Source: JAITMY01 sp031553765 | Lineage (GTDB): Bacteria > Bacteroidota > Bacteroidia > Bacteroidales > UBA932 | DNA: 64,000 bases | Assembly (NCBI GenBank): GCA_031553765.1 | Contig: JAVBKY010000002.1 | Coordinates: 124,001-188,000, forward strand | Reading direction: 5' to 3' | Shown here: positions 17,868 to 27,800 of the stretch, piece by piece | Layout: each line of letters begins with the position of its first letter | Position numbering within the stretch: position 1 is the stretch's first letter | The notes under the pieces: generated by a model | What the model was told of the DNA's origin: nothing | Databases searched by the model: none | Seen by the model: only the letters and a program-made list of their open reading frames with translations | Program-made: the position numbers and the translations under genes

Positions 17868-18158
17868 CTACTTTCTTTTCACGTTGCCCTTCACCTTGTT
17901 GCTAAAACTTTTAGCAGGCTTGAAAGCGGGAATGTAGTGCTCTGGGATAACGATAGTGGTATTCTTCGAAATGTTTCGTGCCGTCTTTTGTGCTCTCTTC
18001 TTTACGATGAATGAACCAAAACCACGCAAGTAAACATTGCGATCCTTTACCAGAGCGTCCTTCACTACTTCCATGAAGCACTCTACAGTTTTTTGTACAG
18101 CTACCTTTTCTACACCGGTAACCTTTGCAACTTCGTTTACGATGTCTGCCTTTGTCAT
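17868..18158 (-). CDS. hup: HU-family DNA-binding protein
   Basis: Nucleoid protein of 96 residues (MTKADIVNEVAKVTGVEKVA). It shows the HU fold: N-terminal helix pair, then FMEVVKDALVKDRNVYLRGFGSFIVKKRAQKTARNISKNTTIVIP, where the GFGSF loop and the Arg-rich beta arm contact and bend DNA, and the C-terminal FKPAKSFSNKV helix. It bends and compacts DNA as a dimer. The gene is divergent from rplS and upstream of the 29-aa ribosomal-type protein. Confidence 0.95.
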   Translation of the reverse strand: MTKADIVNEVAKVTGVEKVAVQKTVECFMEVVKDALVKDRNVYLRGFGSFIVKKRAQKTARNISKNTTIVIPEHYIPAFKPAKSFSNKVKGNVKRK

Positions 18159-18206
18159 TACGTTACTCTTTTAAGAGGTTAAAATTCTATTTATCTAATC
18201 GGAGTG

Positions 18207-18214
18207 CAAATATA
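18207..18214 (-). promoter_or_regulatory. -7 element for the HU gene
   Basis: Minus strand TATATTTG fits TAnnTTTG exactly, 49 bp before the HU start. No convincing TTTG lies at the right spacing. Confidence 0.55.
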
Positions 18215-18314
18215 AACAAGTTTTTCAACATTGTGTTTATAGTCAAACCTTTTTTTTGTCTTTTGAAAAAAATTAGCTTTACAACAGACTTTCAAAAAAT
18301 AATCAGGTAAAGTT

Positions 18315-18345
18315 TTTGTCTATCTCGAATTAATTATTACCTTTG
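18315..18345 (+). promoter_or_regulatory. Promoter of rplS
   Basis: TTTG at 18315-18318, a 19-bp spacer and TACCTTTG at 18338-18345 form a full-consensus Bacteroidota promoter. The predicted leader is about 73 nt, long enough for autogenous control. Confidence 0.85.
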
Positions 18346-18424
18346 CCGTCCGTTTTAGCAACCTCTTACCGAAAATTAAGTTTCTGAGTAACGTTGCGCT
18401 TACCAATTTAAAGGGAACACTATC

Positions 18425-18793
18425 ATGAAAGTGGATTTGATGAAGGTCGCCGAGGCGGCTTTTTACGCAGAGGCAAAGCAACACCCCAATTTTAAGAGTG
18501 GTGATACTATCACAGTTACCTACCGTATTGTGGAGGAAAACAAAGAGCGTCTGCAAAAGTTTAAAGGCGTGGTTATCCAACGCAAGGGTCAGGGAAATAC
18601 CCAAACCTTTACCGTACGCAAAATGTCTGACAGCATTGGTGTAGAGCGTATTTTCCCTATCAACTCACCGTTTATCGAAAAAATTGAGTTGAACAAGTCA
18701 GGTAAGGTGCGTCGTACACGTATTTTCTACCTGCGTCAACTTACCGGTAAGAAAGCCCGTATTAAGGAAAAGATCGTAGCTACGGCAAAATAG
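18425..18793 (+). CDS. rplS: 50S ribosomal protein L19
   Basis: Large-subunit protein bL19 at the interface with the small subunit; 122 residues, near the usual 115-125. Diagnostic phrases are FKSGDTITVTYRIVEENKER, FKGVVIQRKG, FTVRKMSDSIGVERIFPINS and the basic C-terminal RRTRIFYLRQLTGKKARIKE. The start follows a purine-rich AAAGGGAA at a suitable distance. In this genome it stands alone with tRNA-Met downstream, not in the rpsP-rimM-trmD-rplS order common in other phyla. Confidence 0.98.
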   Translation: MKVDLMKVAEAAFYAEAKQHPNFKSGDTITVTYRIVEENKERLQKFKGVVIQRKGQGNTQTFTVRKMSDSIGVERIFPINSPFIEKIELNKSGKVRRTRIFYLRQLTGKKARIKEKIVATAK

Positions 18794-18810
18794 CTAATCT
18801 ATTTAGATAG

Positions 18811-18884
18811 GGCGCGGTAGCTCAGATGGTTAGAGCGCATGATTCATAATCATGAGGTCTCCGGTTCAATCCCGGATCGCGCTA
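18811..18884 (+). tRNA. tRNA with CAT anticodon, probably elongator Met
   Basis: Cloverleaf with acceptor GGCGCGG/TCGCGCT (two G-U pairs) and discriminator A, D arm AGCTCAG, anticodon stem CATGA/TCATG around TTCATAA, and T arm TCCGG/CCGGA. Anticodon CAT could be Met or lysidine-modified Ile2. The initiator features (C1-A72 mismatch, GGG/CCC anticodon stem) are absent. The CATGA stem is closer to elongator Met, but Ile2 is not excluded. It begins 17 bp after rplS and shares its terminator. Confidence 0.85.
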
Positions 18885-18892
18885 CACAGTAA

Positions 18893-18930
18893 AACAGCCA
18901 CTTACATTTGATGTAAGTGGCTGTTGTTTT
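18893..18930 (+). terminator. Terminator of the rplS-tRNA unit
   Basis: Strong stem AACAGCCACTTACAT and complement around a TTG loop, followed by TGTTTT. It starts 8 bp after the tRNA. Confidence 0.88.
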
Positions 18931-19038
18931 GATATACATAAAAAACATACTTGCAATACATATTACTGAGTAATGCATATTGCGAATGTAAAATACAATT
19001 AAACGTTTTACATCTTAAATGTAGGTAGTTTTCTCATT

Positions 19039-20250
19039 CTACACCTCTACAAGCCTGCCCTTTTCAAAATCTCTATTCTGCAGGACGTAATCCAACACAA
19101 AAGATACGCTTCCCAGTAACGGTGCATTGGCACCCAAAACGGACATTGTTACTTTACAATTTTTGAGCAGCCGCGGGAGCACATACTTATTGAGGTTCTG
19201 CTGAATGGGAAGCAGCAAGTATTGCTGAGCAACCGAGAACTCACCACCAAGCACAATCATTTCCGGATTCAACAGATGTATAACAATGGTTATTGCCCGA
19301 CTTAAATGCTCGGACATCTGCGTAAATAAGTTGATGGCAAACGAATCCCCCATATTGAGTGCCTGCAATATATGCTGTAGCGTAAGGGTATTACTCCCCT
19401 CCTTTACGTATTGGCTAAGCACAGTACTTGCTCCCCCCTGTACGCTTTCCAGCACTTTGGAAACCAGCGCAGCCTCCGAAACCTCTGTTTCTAAGCAACC
19501 TGTTTTCCCACAATGGCACAACTTATTATTATTAGCAATAGAAATGTGTCCAATCTCACCCACAAAACCCTCATTCCCCAAATACAGCTCGCCATTCAGA
19601 ATCATTCCAAGCCCAATACCCACCCTACCAACATGCAAATACATCATATCCTCCATTCCTCGCCCCATACCAAGCAAATGCTCCGCACGCGCCATAACAT
19701 CTAAGTCGTGCTGCACAACAACAGGATATGGAAACATTTTGGAAAAAATATCAGTTACCGAACGATCTGTATTGGCAAAGTAGCTATAGTTAATCCCTGA
19801 ATTCTTATCAATCAAACCGGGAATAGCAATGCCAATACCCAAGATTCTCTTTCGCTCAACACCACTTTCATTTATAATTTGACGAACATGCTTCTGAAGC
19901 ATTTTCAACATTTCATTAGGAGTGCTAATGCCAATGGCCACAGAAACTACAGGAGTTACAAACTCGTTGTTCAGGTTGGCAATGGCAATACGCATGGTAA
20001 AGCGCTCCACGCACACAACCACACAGCATCCCACATTAGGATTTAAGGCATAGTTAAAGGCACAACGCCCCCCGCTGGACTCAGCCTTGCCTTTAACCAT
20101 AACAATGTGCTTACCCAACAACTCCTCCACCAGCTTCCCCACGGTGGGCACCGTGAGGTGCATAATTTTACTCAACATGGGAATTGTTAGCTGTCCCCTA
20201 TAATATAGGTGTCGAATCACCTCTTTTTTTAATGTTTGCTGCCTGCTCAT
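19039..20250 (-). CDS. ROK-family transcriptional repressor
   Basis: NagC/Mlc-type regulator of 403 residues. Residues about 10-60 form a MarR-like winged helix (HLYYRGQLTIPMLSKIMHLTVPTVGKLVEELL). The rest is a ROK sugar-kinase fold with the zinc-binding signature GEIGHIS followed by CHCGKTGCLETEVS. The N-terminal phosphate loop lacks the DxGGT of active kinases (it reads CVERFTMRI), so this is a sugar-responsive repressor rather than a kinase. It is divergent from the 30-kb glycosaminoglycan gene array, and no other regulator lies in that array. The natural inference is that it represses that array and is released by an amino sugar or its phosphate. Confidence 0.9.
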   Translation of the reverse strand: MSRQQTLKKEVIRHLYYRGQLTIPMLSKIMHLTVPTVGKLVEELLGKHIVMVKGKAESSGGRCAFNYALNPNVGCCVVVCVERFTMRIAIANLNNEFVTPVVSVAIGISTPNEMLKMLQKHVRQIINESGVERKRILGIGIAIPGLIDKNSGINYSYFANTDRSVTDIFSKMFPYPVVVQHDLDVMARAEHLLGMGRGMEDMMYLHVGRVGIGLGMILNGELYLGNEGFVGEIGHISIANNNKLCHCGKTGCLETEVSEAALVSKVLESVQGGASTVLSQYVKEGSNTLTLQHILQALNMGDSFAINLFTQMSEHLSRAITIVIHLLNPEMIVLGGEFSVAQQYLLLPIQQNLNKYVLPRLLKNCKVTMSVLGANAPLLGSVSFVLDYVLQNRDFEKGRLVEV

Positions 20251-20614
20251 TCAATCACCGGTATAGTGTTAAAAAAATGCTATAATATGTGACTTTTTTA
20301 TAAAGTAGTTCCATTCATAAGTCGCTACAAAGATACTATTTCCGTGGAATAATAAAAATTTTTTATAAAGTTTAATTACTTTTTTTCAACTTCTCAAATC
20401 AAATCAGTAGATAGTTAATAATCAATTATATATATTCGTAAAATGGAACAAAAAATATCACAAATACAGCACATTTCATTCGCGTTAATTTAAGCTAAAA
20501 ACATCGGTTAATTAAATTTTTAACGAAGATATTGAGGAAAAATAAAAAAATTCACCCCTATATTTGCCCTATACTATTTAACACAAAGTTCTCTTCATCC
20601 CATAAAAAACATTT
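20251..20614. promoter_or_regulatory. Divergent control region between the ROK gene and the glycosaminoglycan array
   Basis: 364 bp, very AT-rich, without a coding region. It holds two direct repeats TTTTTTATAAAGT (20294-20306 and 20359-20371, 65 bp apart) near the ROK start. It also holds a -7 box TATATTTG at 20559-20566 that would start the plus-strand transcript about 40 nt before the first sulfatase. The repeats are the best candidate operator for the ROK protein; their spacing of about six helical turns would suit looping. Confidence 0.5.
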
Positions 20615-22093
20615 ATGAGACGCTTTTGGAAAACTTCAATAGGAGCAATAATGACCTCCATGCTGGGATGTACATCGGCCGAAAAGCCGGCGCAACCCAA
20701 CCTCCTATTTATATTTCCCGACCAAATGCGGCAAATGAGCTTTGGCGCTGACAAGAGCGACCTCGTTATAACCCCCAACCTTGATGCATTTGCTGAAGAA
20801 AGTATGGAGCTGACGCAAGCCATTAGCAGCTGTCCGCTTTCAAGCCCATACAGAGGCATGCTAATGACCGGCATGTACCCCTTTAATAATGGAGTAACAG
20901 GTAACTGTCAATCGGAAAATGCAGCACATGGCGTCACTTGGAAGGCAAGCGACACTTCATTTTCCGATGTACTATATAAGGCAGGGTATAATACTGCTTA
21001 TGTAGGTAAGCTGCATCTAACATCACCGGCACCCTCCAAGGAAAAGATATACCAAGCCTATACCCCCATTAACGAGCGACACCACTTTGAGTATTGGTAT
21101 TCGTACGGCGCAGAGGATACTCACCTGCACCCCGCTTACTGGATTGGCAATGCTCCCGAAAGCGACTACAAGCGCTTTGATGAATGGAGTCCCGAGCATG
21201 AGGCTAACGTAGTAATTGAGTACTTAAAAAATTCACAGAAACAGCGTCGCAACGACAAACCATTCGCACTGTTCTGGTCCATCAATCCTCCGCACCCACC
21301 CTACGATCAAGTACCGCAAAAATACCTTGACTACTACGAGGATAAAACATATAAAGAGCTGCTCACGCGCGGAAATGTTCGCTTTGATAAGGCCGATAGT
21401 AATGCAGAAATGCACATAGGCGCCACAAAAAATGCAACGCAGCTGGCGCAACAATACGCACAACACTACTTTGCGGCCATTACCGGCGTGGACGACCAAA
21501 TAGGCCGCGTGCTGCGAGCGCTAAAAAAGTTGGGGTTAGATGAAAACACCATTGTAGCATTTACCTCCGACCATGGCGAAATGATGGCTAGCCACGGCCT
21601 CATGTCAAAAAACATATGGTACGAGGAGGCCATGCGTATACCATTTGCCATACGTTGGCCCGAAAAAATAAAGCCCTCCATCAATCGCACTGCCGTACTC
21701 AGTCCTCAGGATGTAATGCCTAGTTTATTAGGTCTAATGGGATTAAATAAGAGTATACCCAAAACGGTAGATGGTAAAGACTTCTCACCACTTTTTTTAG
21801 GAAGAAATATCACTGTTCCACATTGGGGATTTTACTTTTACAACGATATAGGACAGCCCAATGTAGGTGCGCGCGGGTTACAAACTCTCACCCACACGTT
21901 TGTAGTATCAGCCATGCGCGACGGCACATTCCAGTACTTTTTATACGATAAAACTACTGACCCACTCGAGCTGCATAACCTTGCATCACAACATAAAGAA
22001 GTGTGTCATGTAATACTACACCACCTAATAGTGGAGCTCAAAGCAATAAATGACCCATGGGTGGCAGCCAACGAGGCAAAATTAAAGTTGTAA
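20615..22093 (+). CDS. Sulfatase, S1 family, serine type (first of array)
   Basis: Sulfate ester hydrolase of 492 residues, exported as a lipoprotein (MRRFWKTSIGAIMTSMLGC, Cys19). The active-site signature is Ser-x-Pro-x-Arg (Ser76, Pro78, Arg80) followed by GMLMTG. The serine must be oxidised to formylglycine by an anaerobic sulfatase-maturating enzyme, which is not in this window. Other alkaline-phosphatase-fold features are FIFPDQ (metal-binding Asp36), KLHLTSPAP and TSDHGEMMASHG. In this array it should remove sulfate from chondroitin or dermatan oligosaccharides. The position of the sulfate (4, 6 or uronate 2) cannot be read from the sequence. The next sulfatase begins 10 bp downstream. 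Confidence 0.92.
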   Translation: MRRFWKTSIGAIMTSMLGCTSAEKPAQPNLLFIFPDQMRQMSFGADKSDLVITPNLDAFAEESMELTQAISSCPLSSPYRGMLMTGMYPFNNGVTGNCQSENAAHGVTWKASDTSFSDVLYKAGYNTAYVGKLHLTSPAPSKEKIYQAYTPINERHHFEYWYSYGAEDTHLHPAYWIGNAPESDYKRFDEWSPEHEANVVIEYLKNSQKQRRNDKPFALFWSINPPHPPYDQVPQKYLDYYEDKTYKELLTRGNVRFDKADSNAEMHIGATKNATQLAQQYAQHYFAAITGVDDQIGRVLRALKKLGLDENTIVAFTSDHGEMMASHGLMSKNIWYEEAMRIPFAIRWPEKIKPSINRTAVLSPQDVMPSLLGLMGLNKSIPKTVDGKDFSPLFLGRNITVPHWGFYFYNDIGQPNVGARGLQTLTHTFVVSAMRDGTFQYFLYDKTTDPLELHNLASQHKEVCHVILHHLIVELKAINDPWVAANEAKLKL

Positions 22094-22103
22094 AAACAGA
22101 ATT

Positions 22104-23624
22104 GTGAAGAGAAACAAATCCATACTACTCGTCCCCATTGCCTTGGGTGCATTAGCCGGATGTACTCAAAAAGCACCTTCAGCCAAGCCAAACGTCATTA
22201 TTATATATTCGGATGATGTAGGCTATGGTGATTTGAGCTGCTATGGTACAACACAAATTTCAACTCCTAACATAGACAAGCTGGCTAGCGAAGGCGTGCG
22301 CTTTACTAATGCACATTCCACTTCGGCCACCAGCACACCATCACGCTATGGTCTGCTTACCGGAGAATACCCCTGGCGTAAAGAAGGTACCGGCATTGCT
22401 GCCGGCGATGCGGCGATGATAGTAAAGCCCGAACAGTACACCATGGCCGACATGATGAAAACTGCGGGATATGCAACCGCAGCAGTAGGCAAATGGCATT
22501 TAGGATTAGGCGCAGAGCAGGGCAAGCAGAATTGGAATGGCGAAGTTTCACCAACGCCAAGCGACATCGGATTTGACTACTCGTACATACTGGCTGCAAC
22601 GGGCGACCGTGTGCCCTGCGTGTATTTCGAAAACGGGAAAGTGGTAAACCTTGACCCCAATGACCCTATTGAAGTAAGCTATACTACACCCTTTAAGGGA
22701 GAACCTACCGGCAAAAACAACCCCGAGTTGCTACGCGTAATGTACGACCACGGACATGACCAAGCCATTGTAAACGGCATTCCCCGTATTGGCTACATGA
22801 AGGGAGGCAAAAGCGCGCTTTGGATAGACGAGGAAATTGCCGATAATATTACGGCGCATGCTGTTGACTTCATAGCAAAAAACAAGAGTAATCCGTTCTT
22901 TCTATACTTTGGCACCAACGACATTCACGTACCACGCGTACCACACGAGCGATTTGCGGGAAAAAGCGGGATGGGGCCTCGTGGCGACGCCATTCTATCA
23001 CTGGACTGGACGGTGGGTAAAATTATGCACACGCTCGACAGCTTAGGCCTTACCAATAATACGCTGATTATTTTCAGCAGCGATAATGGCCCCGTGGTTA
23101 ACGATGGCTACGTAGACCAATCAGTGGAGCTGCTGGGAAGCCACAAGCCTTGGGGTGTGTGGCGCGGTGGCAAGTATAGCGCTTTTGAGGCCGGAACGCG
23201 CGTACCCATGATAGTGCGCTGCGGAAAACATATTAAGTCCACTACAAGCAACGCGCTATTCTCACACGTTGACATTTTTGCTTCGTTGGCAACTATGCTA
23301 AATGAAAAATTACCAACCGGAGTAGCACCGGATAGCCGCAACGCTTTATCTGCACTGCTTGGTAAGGATAAAAAAGGGCGTGATTACGTGGTAGAGCAGA
23401 ATTTGAATGGCACGCTATCCATACTTTCGGGCGACTGGAAATATATATCACCCAGCGATGGTCCGACCATGATTAAGGAAACCAATACTGAGTTAGGCAA
23501 CCTGCCTCAACCTCAGCTGTACAACCTGCAGCAAGACTCTTCAGAGCGCAATAACCTATGCGATGAAGAATTAGAGAAGCTAGACCTATTGAAAAACATT
23601 TTGACCGAGGAGTTGGGAAAATAG
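22104..23624 (+). CDS. Sulfatase, S1 family, serine type (second of array)
   Basis: Sulfatase of 506 residues with lipoprotein signal MKRNKSILLVPIALGALAGC (Cys20). It has the canonical metal pair YSDDVGYGDLSCYG (Asp37, Asp38) and the Ser-Thr-Pro-Ser-Arg signature with formylglycine precursor Ser77, then YGLLTG. KWHLG and FSSDNGPV complete the active site. It is more typical of arylsulfatase/N-acetylgalactosamine-6-sulfatase-like S1 proteins than its upstream neighbour, so the two probably act on different sulfate positions. Both precede the GH88 gene and are probably periplasmic or surface lipoproteins. Confidence 0.93.
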   Translation: MKRNKSILLVPIALGALAGCTQKAPSAKPNVIIIYSDDVGYGDLSCYGTTQISTPNIDKLASEGVRFTNAHSTSATSTPSRYGLLTGEYPWRKEGTGIAAGDAAMIVKPEQYTMADMMKTAGYATAAVGKWHLGLGAEQGKQNWNGEVSPTPSDIGFDYSYILAATGDRVPCVYFENGKVVNLDPNDPIEVSYTTPFKGEPTGKNNPELLRVMYDHGHDQAIVNGIPRIGYMKGGKSALWIDEEIADNITAHAVDFIAKNKSNPFFLYFGTNDIHVPRVPHERFAGKSGMGPRGDAILSLDWTVGKIMHTLDSLGLTNNTLIIFSSDNGPVVNDGYVDQSVELLGSHKPWGVWRGGKYSAFEAGTRVPMIVRCGKHIKSTTSNALFSHVDIFASLATMLNEKLPTGVAPDSRNALSALLGKDKKGRDYVVEQNLNGTLSILSGDWKYISPSDGPTMIKETNTELGNLPQPQLYNLQQDSSERNNLCDEELEKLDLLKNILTEELGK

Positions 23625-23695
23625 TCATGTAACCTACTACCCTACCTGAGATTTTTATATATCAATAGTAACTAAAAAAAGTAAATAAATCAAAC

Positions 23696-24868
23696 ATGAA
23701 GCATTTCCTCTACATTTTGTTCGCAATGGTGATCACAACAGCCTGCCAGAACAAGCAAAATTTAGTAAAAGAGAATTTTGACTTTGCTGAAAAGCAAACT
23801 AAAGTTTTACTTACTGAAGCCACACCAAAAATGCCCTTGCTACCACGTACCGTGAATAACAACACGCTGGTAAGCACCGACATTTACGACTGGGTTAGCG
23901 GATTTTTCCCCGGCTCGCTATGGTACCTATACGAATACACCAAAGCCGATTTTTGGAAAGGCGAAGCCGAAAAGTGGACAGCACTACTGGAGCCCATACA
24001 ATACTTTTACGGCCACCACGACATCGGTTTTATGATGCAGTGCAGCTACGGCAACGGCTACCGGCTAACTAAAAACGCCGGCTACAAGGATGTATTAATC
24101 AACACCGCAAAGTCGTTGAGCAATCGCTACAACGCCACCGTAGGCTCCATTCAGTCGTGGGATATTAAGGGCTGGCAGGCACAGCGCGGATGGATGTTTC
24201 CAGTTATTATTGACAACATGATGAACCTAGAGTTGCTGTTCAACGCTACCAAACTTTCGGGTGATTCATCATTTTACAAAATGGCCGTATCACATGCCGA
24301 TGTTACCATGAACAACCACTACCGCCCCGACTACAGCAGCTACCACGTAGTGGATTATGACCCCGCTACCGGTAAGGCACGCAACCATCACACCGCGCAA
24401 GGCTACGCGCATGAAAGCGCATGGGCACGCGGACAAGCATGGGGTCTATACGGTTTTACCACATGCTACCGCGAAACCGGCTACGAGCGCTTTTTGAACC
24501 AAGCCGAAAACATTGCGGCGTTTATTATGAACAACCCCAAAATACCAACCGACTTGGTACCCTACTGGGATTACAACGCACCGAATATTCCCAACGAACC
24601 GCGTGATGTTTCGGCTGCCTCTATCACAGCATCGGCTCTGCTGCAGCTAGCCGCCATTTGCCCCAATGCGCAAAAGGCCGGTAGTTACAAGGCATACGCC
24701 AACAGAATTTTAGAAAGCCTCAGTTCTCCGGCATACCGTGCCGAGTTGGGAAAGAACCACGGCTTCTTACTTATGCACAGCGTAGGCAGCATACCTCACG
24801 GTAGCGAAATTGACACACCGCTTAACTACGCCGATTACTATTTTCTCGAAGCACTTTTGAAAAAATAA
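23696..24868 (+). CDS. GH88 unsaturated glucuronyl hydrolase
   Basis: Hydrolase of 390 residues with lipoprotein signal (MKHFLYILFAMVITTAC, Cys17). GH88 enzymes hydrate the 4,5-double bond of the unsaturated uronic acid at the end of lyase-produced glycosaminoglycan disaccharides and release the hexosamine. The two catalytic aspartates of the family are found in HHDIGFMMQCSYGNGY (Asp109) and FPVIIDNMMNLELL (Asp173). ARGQAWGLYGFTTCYRETG is the usual barrel signature. It complements the two PL8 lyases further down the array, and its position directly after two sulfatases fits removal of sulfate before or after uronate release. Confidence 0.95.
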   Translation: MKHFLYILFAMVITTACQNKQNLVKENFDFAEKQTKVLLTEATPKMPLLPRTVNNNTLVSTDIYDWVSGFFPGSLWYLYEYTKADFWKGEAEKWTALLEPIQYFYGHHDIGFMMQCSYGNGYRLTKNAGYKDVLINTAKSLSNRYNATVGSIQSWDIKGWQAQRGWMFPVIIDNMMNLELLFNATKLSGDSSFYKMAVSHADVTMNNHYRPDYSSYHVVDYDPATGKARNHHTAQGYAHESAWARGQAWGLYGFTTCYRETGYERFLNQAENIAAFIMNNPKIPTDLVPYWDYNAPNIPNEPRDVSAASITASALLQLAAICPNAQKAGSYKAYANRILESLSSPAYRAELGKNHGFLLMHSVGSIPHGSEIDTPLNYADYYFLEALLKK

Positions 24869-24892
24869 TACAAACCCTCAAAAATAAAAAGT

Positions 24893-27800
24893 ATGAAAAA
24901 GTTATTACTACTACTCATGACGTTATTCACGTTCATGTTCAGTACGCAAGCAGCTACGCGCTATGTGGATGCTGCTGCTGCAGGAGCTGGTGATGGCACC
25001 AGTTGGACCGATGCTTACACCACCATTGCTGCAGCGCTATCAGGCACTTCTGCCGGAAATGACATTTGGGTAAAGGTGGGGACATATAACATTACCGCTG
25101 TCCTTACCGTAAAAAGTGGAGTAAATGTGTACGGCGGATTTATTGGCACAGAAGAAACCATAAATGACCGAGTAAAAAGCGATTTGGATGAGAATGGCAC
25201 AGTAGATCCCTGGGAGTATAAAAACGCAACTGTACTGATTGGTGCAGCATCTGCTAGTAGCATGATTTCAGCAGGTACGCTTGGAGCCTCCACGATTTGG
25301 GATGGTTTTTCAATAACAAACCATATCGGTATATCTTCGGCTGTAGTAACTGCAGCCACCACCACTAATAACTTTGAAATTCGCCGGTGTATTTTCTCGG
25401 GAAATAATCCTACAAATCCGGCTTATACAGTATTTGGAATTTTGAAATTAGATGGCGGTTCTATTGGTAATGAATGTCTATTTGAAAACAATTTCATAGA
25501 GGTAAGCCCCAAGCCATACTATGGAGGAATAGTAGGAGTTATCAACGGAAGCACACTTAAGAATTCGATTATCCGCAACAATAGCATAAACTCAGTTACC
25601 GGAGCCCAACAAGTTCGAGGAGGATCTCTATATCTCAACAACAACGCAATTGCATTAAACAATCTCATATACAACAATACTGCTGCAAAAGAAACAGCAA
25701 GCACCGCACAGCTTAACGGAACTGTGTACATAGACGAAGGAGTCGGGAGATCTTATTTGATAAATACAACTGTTGCAAACTGCTCCTCACTTGCCGGAAC
25801 AGCACTTCACATAAACAAGGCTGTTGCGACAGTTATTAACACCGCACTTATCAACAGCGGCACGGCACAAACTGGTGGTGTTAGCCTATACTATTATAAC
25901 TGCGCGTTTGCAACTACCACCACTCATGCCAATGTAAAAGATGCTATTGTGGTAAGTTCAACTGCAGCTGCAAGTTTTATTCTTCCCACCACATTCTCCG
26001 GAGTTGCCACAACTTCCGCAGATAGCCTTACCGTACGAGCAAGCAAATGGAGCATTCAAAGCACATCGCCATTTGTGGATGCAGGCACGGATACAGTTGC
26101 ATACCTTGCAACACTTGGATACAGCACCGATATTCTTGGCAATTCGCATAATATTGCCTGCACCCCCGCCATTAAAAAGTGGGATATTGGCGCATACGAA
26201 TTCCAAAAAACAGCGGCAACATTCACATGGGCTCAAGATTTCTCAAGCCTCAGTATGGGAGGTACCAACGTACCACTTACTGCCGAACTTAGCAATGGCG
26301 ATGACATCAACATTGTATATACTACCGATGATCCCTTGGTAGCAACTATTGCAGGTGGAAATGAGTTGAAAATAGAAGGTGCGGGCAGTGCTAACGTAAT
26401 AGCCAGTTACTTCACTGCCGGCAGCTACGCTTGCTCGCAAAGCAAAGTTGTTACAGTAAGTTCATCGTACACTCCCTCGCTCAGTCTGCCTACGGATACG
26501 CTAAAAATTGCCGCAACAGCAGGATTAGACTCTATGGTTGTAACCAGCAACTCTCCGTTCAGCATTACAAACACGCTACCGACTTGGCTCACTCCTGAAA
26601 AGACTTCGGGTAACAACGCTCAAAGCGGAACTGAAGCCAAGGACACAATAAGATTCACCATTTCCGCCAACCCAACCCCCTCTGTACGCTACGCGAAAGT
26701 GTTAGTTTCTTCCGGTGGATTGCTCGACTCTGTTATTGTGAAACAAGCGGCAGGCGCAGCCACCTTCTCACTAAGCAAAACAAGCTCTAACCTCGCCTTT
26801 AAAGGCATGCGTACAGACGGCAAAGCCGATACTATTTCGGTAACGTCAAATACCGCATGGAGTATAGATAAAGGTACCGCTACATGGCTAACCGCTTCAC
26901 CAATGAGTGGCAATGGCAACGACAATGGCTCAGTTACCACCAAGGTAGCATTAAGCGCAACTGCGCAAACCTACCCCAACCCACTGCGCACAGCCATATT
27001 GGAATTTAATCCAGCAGGCTATAGTGGTGCTTCTACGGCAACCGTAACGCAAGAAGCAGCTCCTGCTCCAGGCTACATTTTTGTTGACGGCAACAAAGCC
27101 GATGACAGCGATGATGGTAGTTCGTGGGCTACTGCGAAAAAAACAATCAAAGCTGCTATTACAGCAGCCACCGCCAACCGCGATACAGTATGCGTAAAGG
27201 CCGGGACATATATTATTACCGAAACGCTTGCAGCCGTTGAAGGTGTTAGCGTATACGGTGGCTTTGCCGGTACGGAAACAAACACGGTTCAACGCGCGCG
27301 CGCTAACGCTACAGATGCTCCCTGGAGTTTTGTAAACGCAACTATTTTGGATGCCAACAATACAGGCACCAGAATTTTGAGCAGCAGCAGCTTCAGCACC
27401 ATTACACGTTGGGATGGCTTTACCCTGCAAAATGTAAAGAACCCTGCTGCCAACGGTGGCGCCGCCAGCCTGCAAAAGAATATGCACTTGTACAACTCCA
27501 TTATACAAAATAATACGTCTACCGGTAACTATAGCGGTATAGGCGTTCTTATGCACCGCGATGCGGGATTATACAATTCATTAATTCAAAATAATGAAGC
27601 GCCAACAACCGGGGGAGCCATATATATTAACGGTGGAACAACCTCAGGCGATCAGCTAACCATCTCCGGCTGCCACTTTATAGGAAACCGTATTGCCGCT
27701 GCCGGTAATGGAGGCTCTGCTATTGCCAACTACTTTGGTAGTGGAAGTGGTACCTACACCATAAGCAAGTGTCTTTTTGCCAATAATACATCAATGGGTA

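Noticed and set aside
26951..27556. 201-codon Cys-rich minus-strand frame in the giant gene
   Set aside because: Antisense shadow of the second beta-helix; its Cys, Gly and Val bias comes from reading repeated sense codons backwards.
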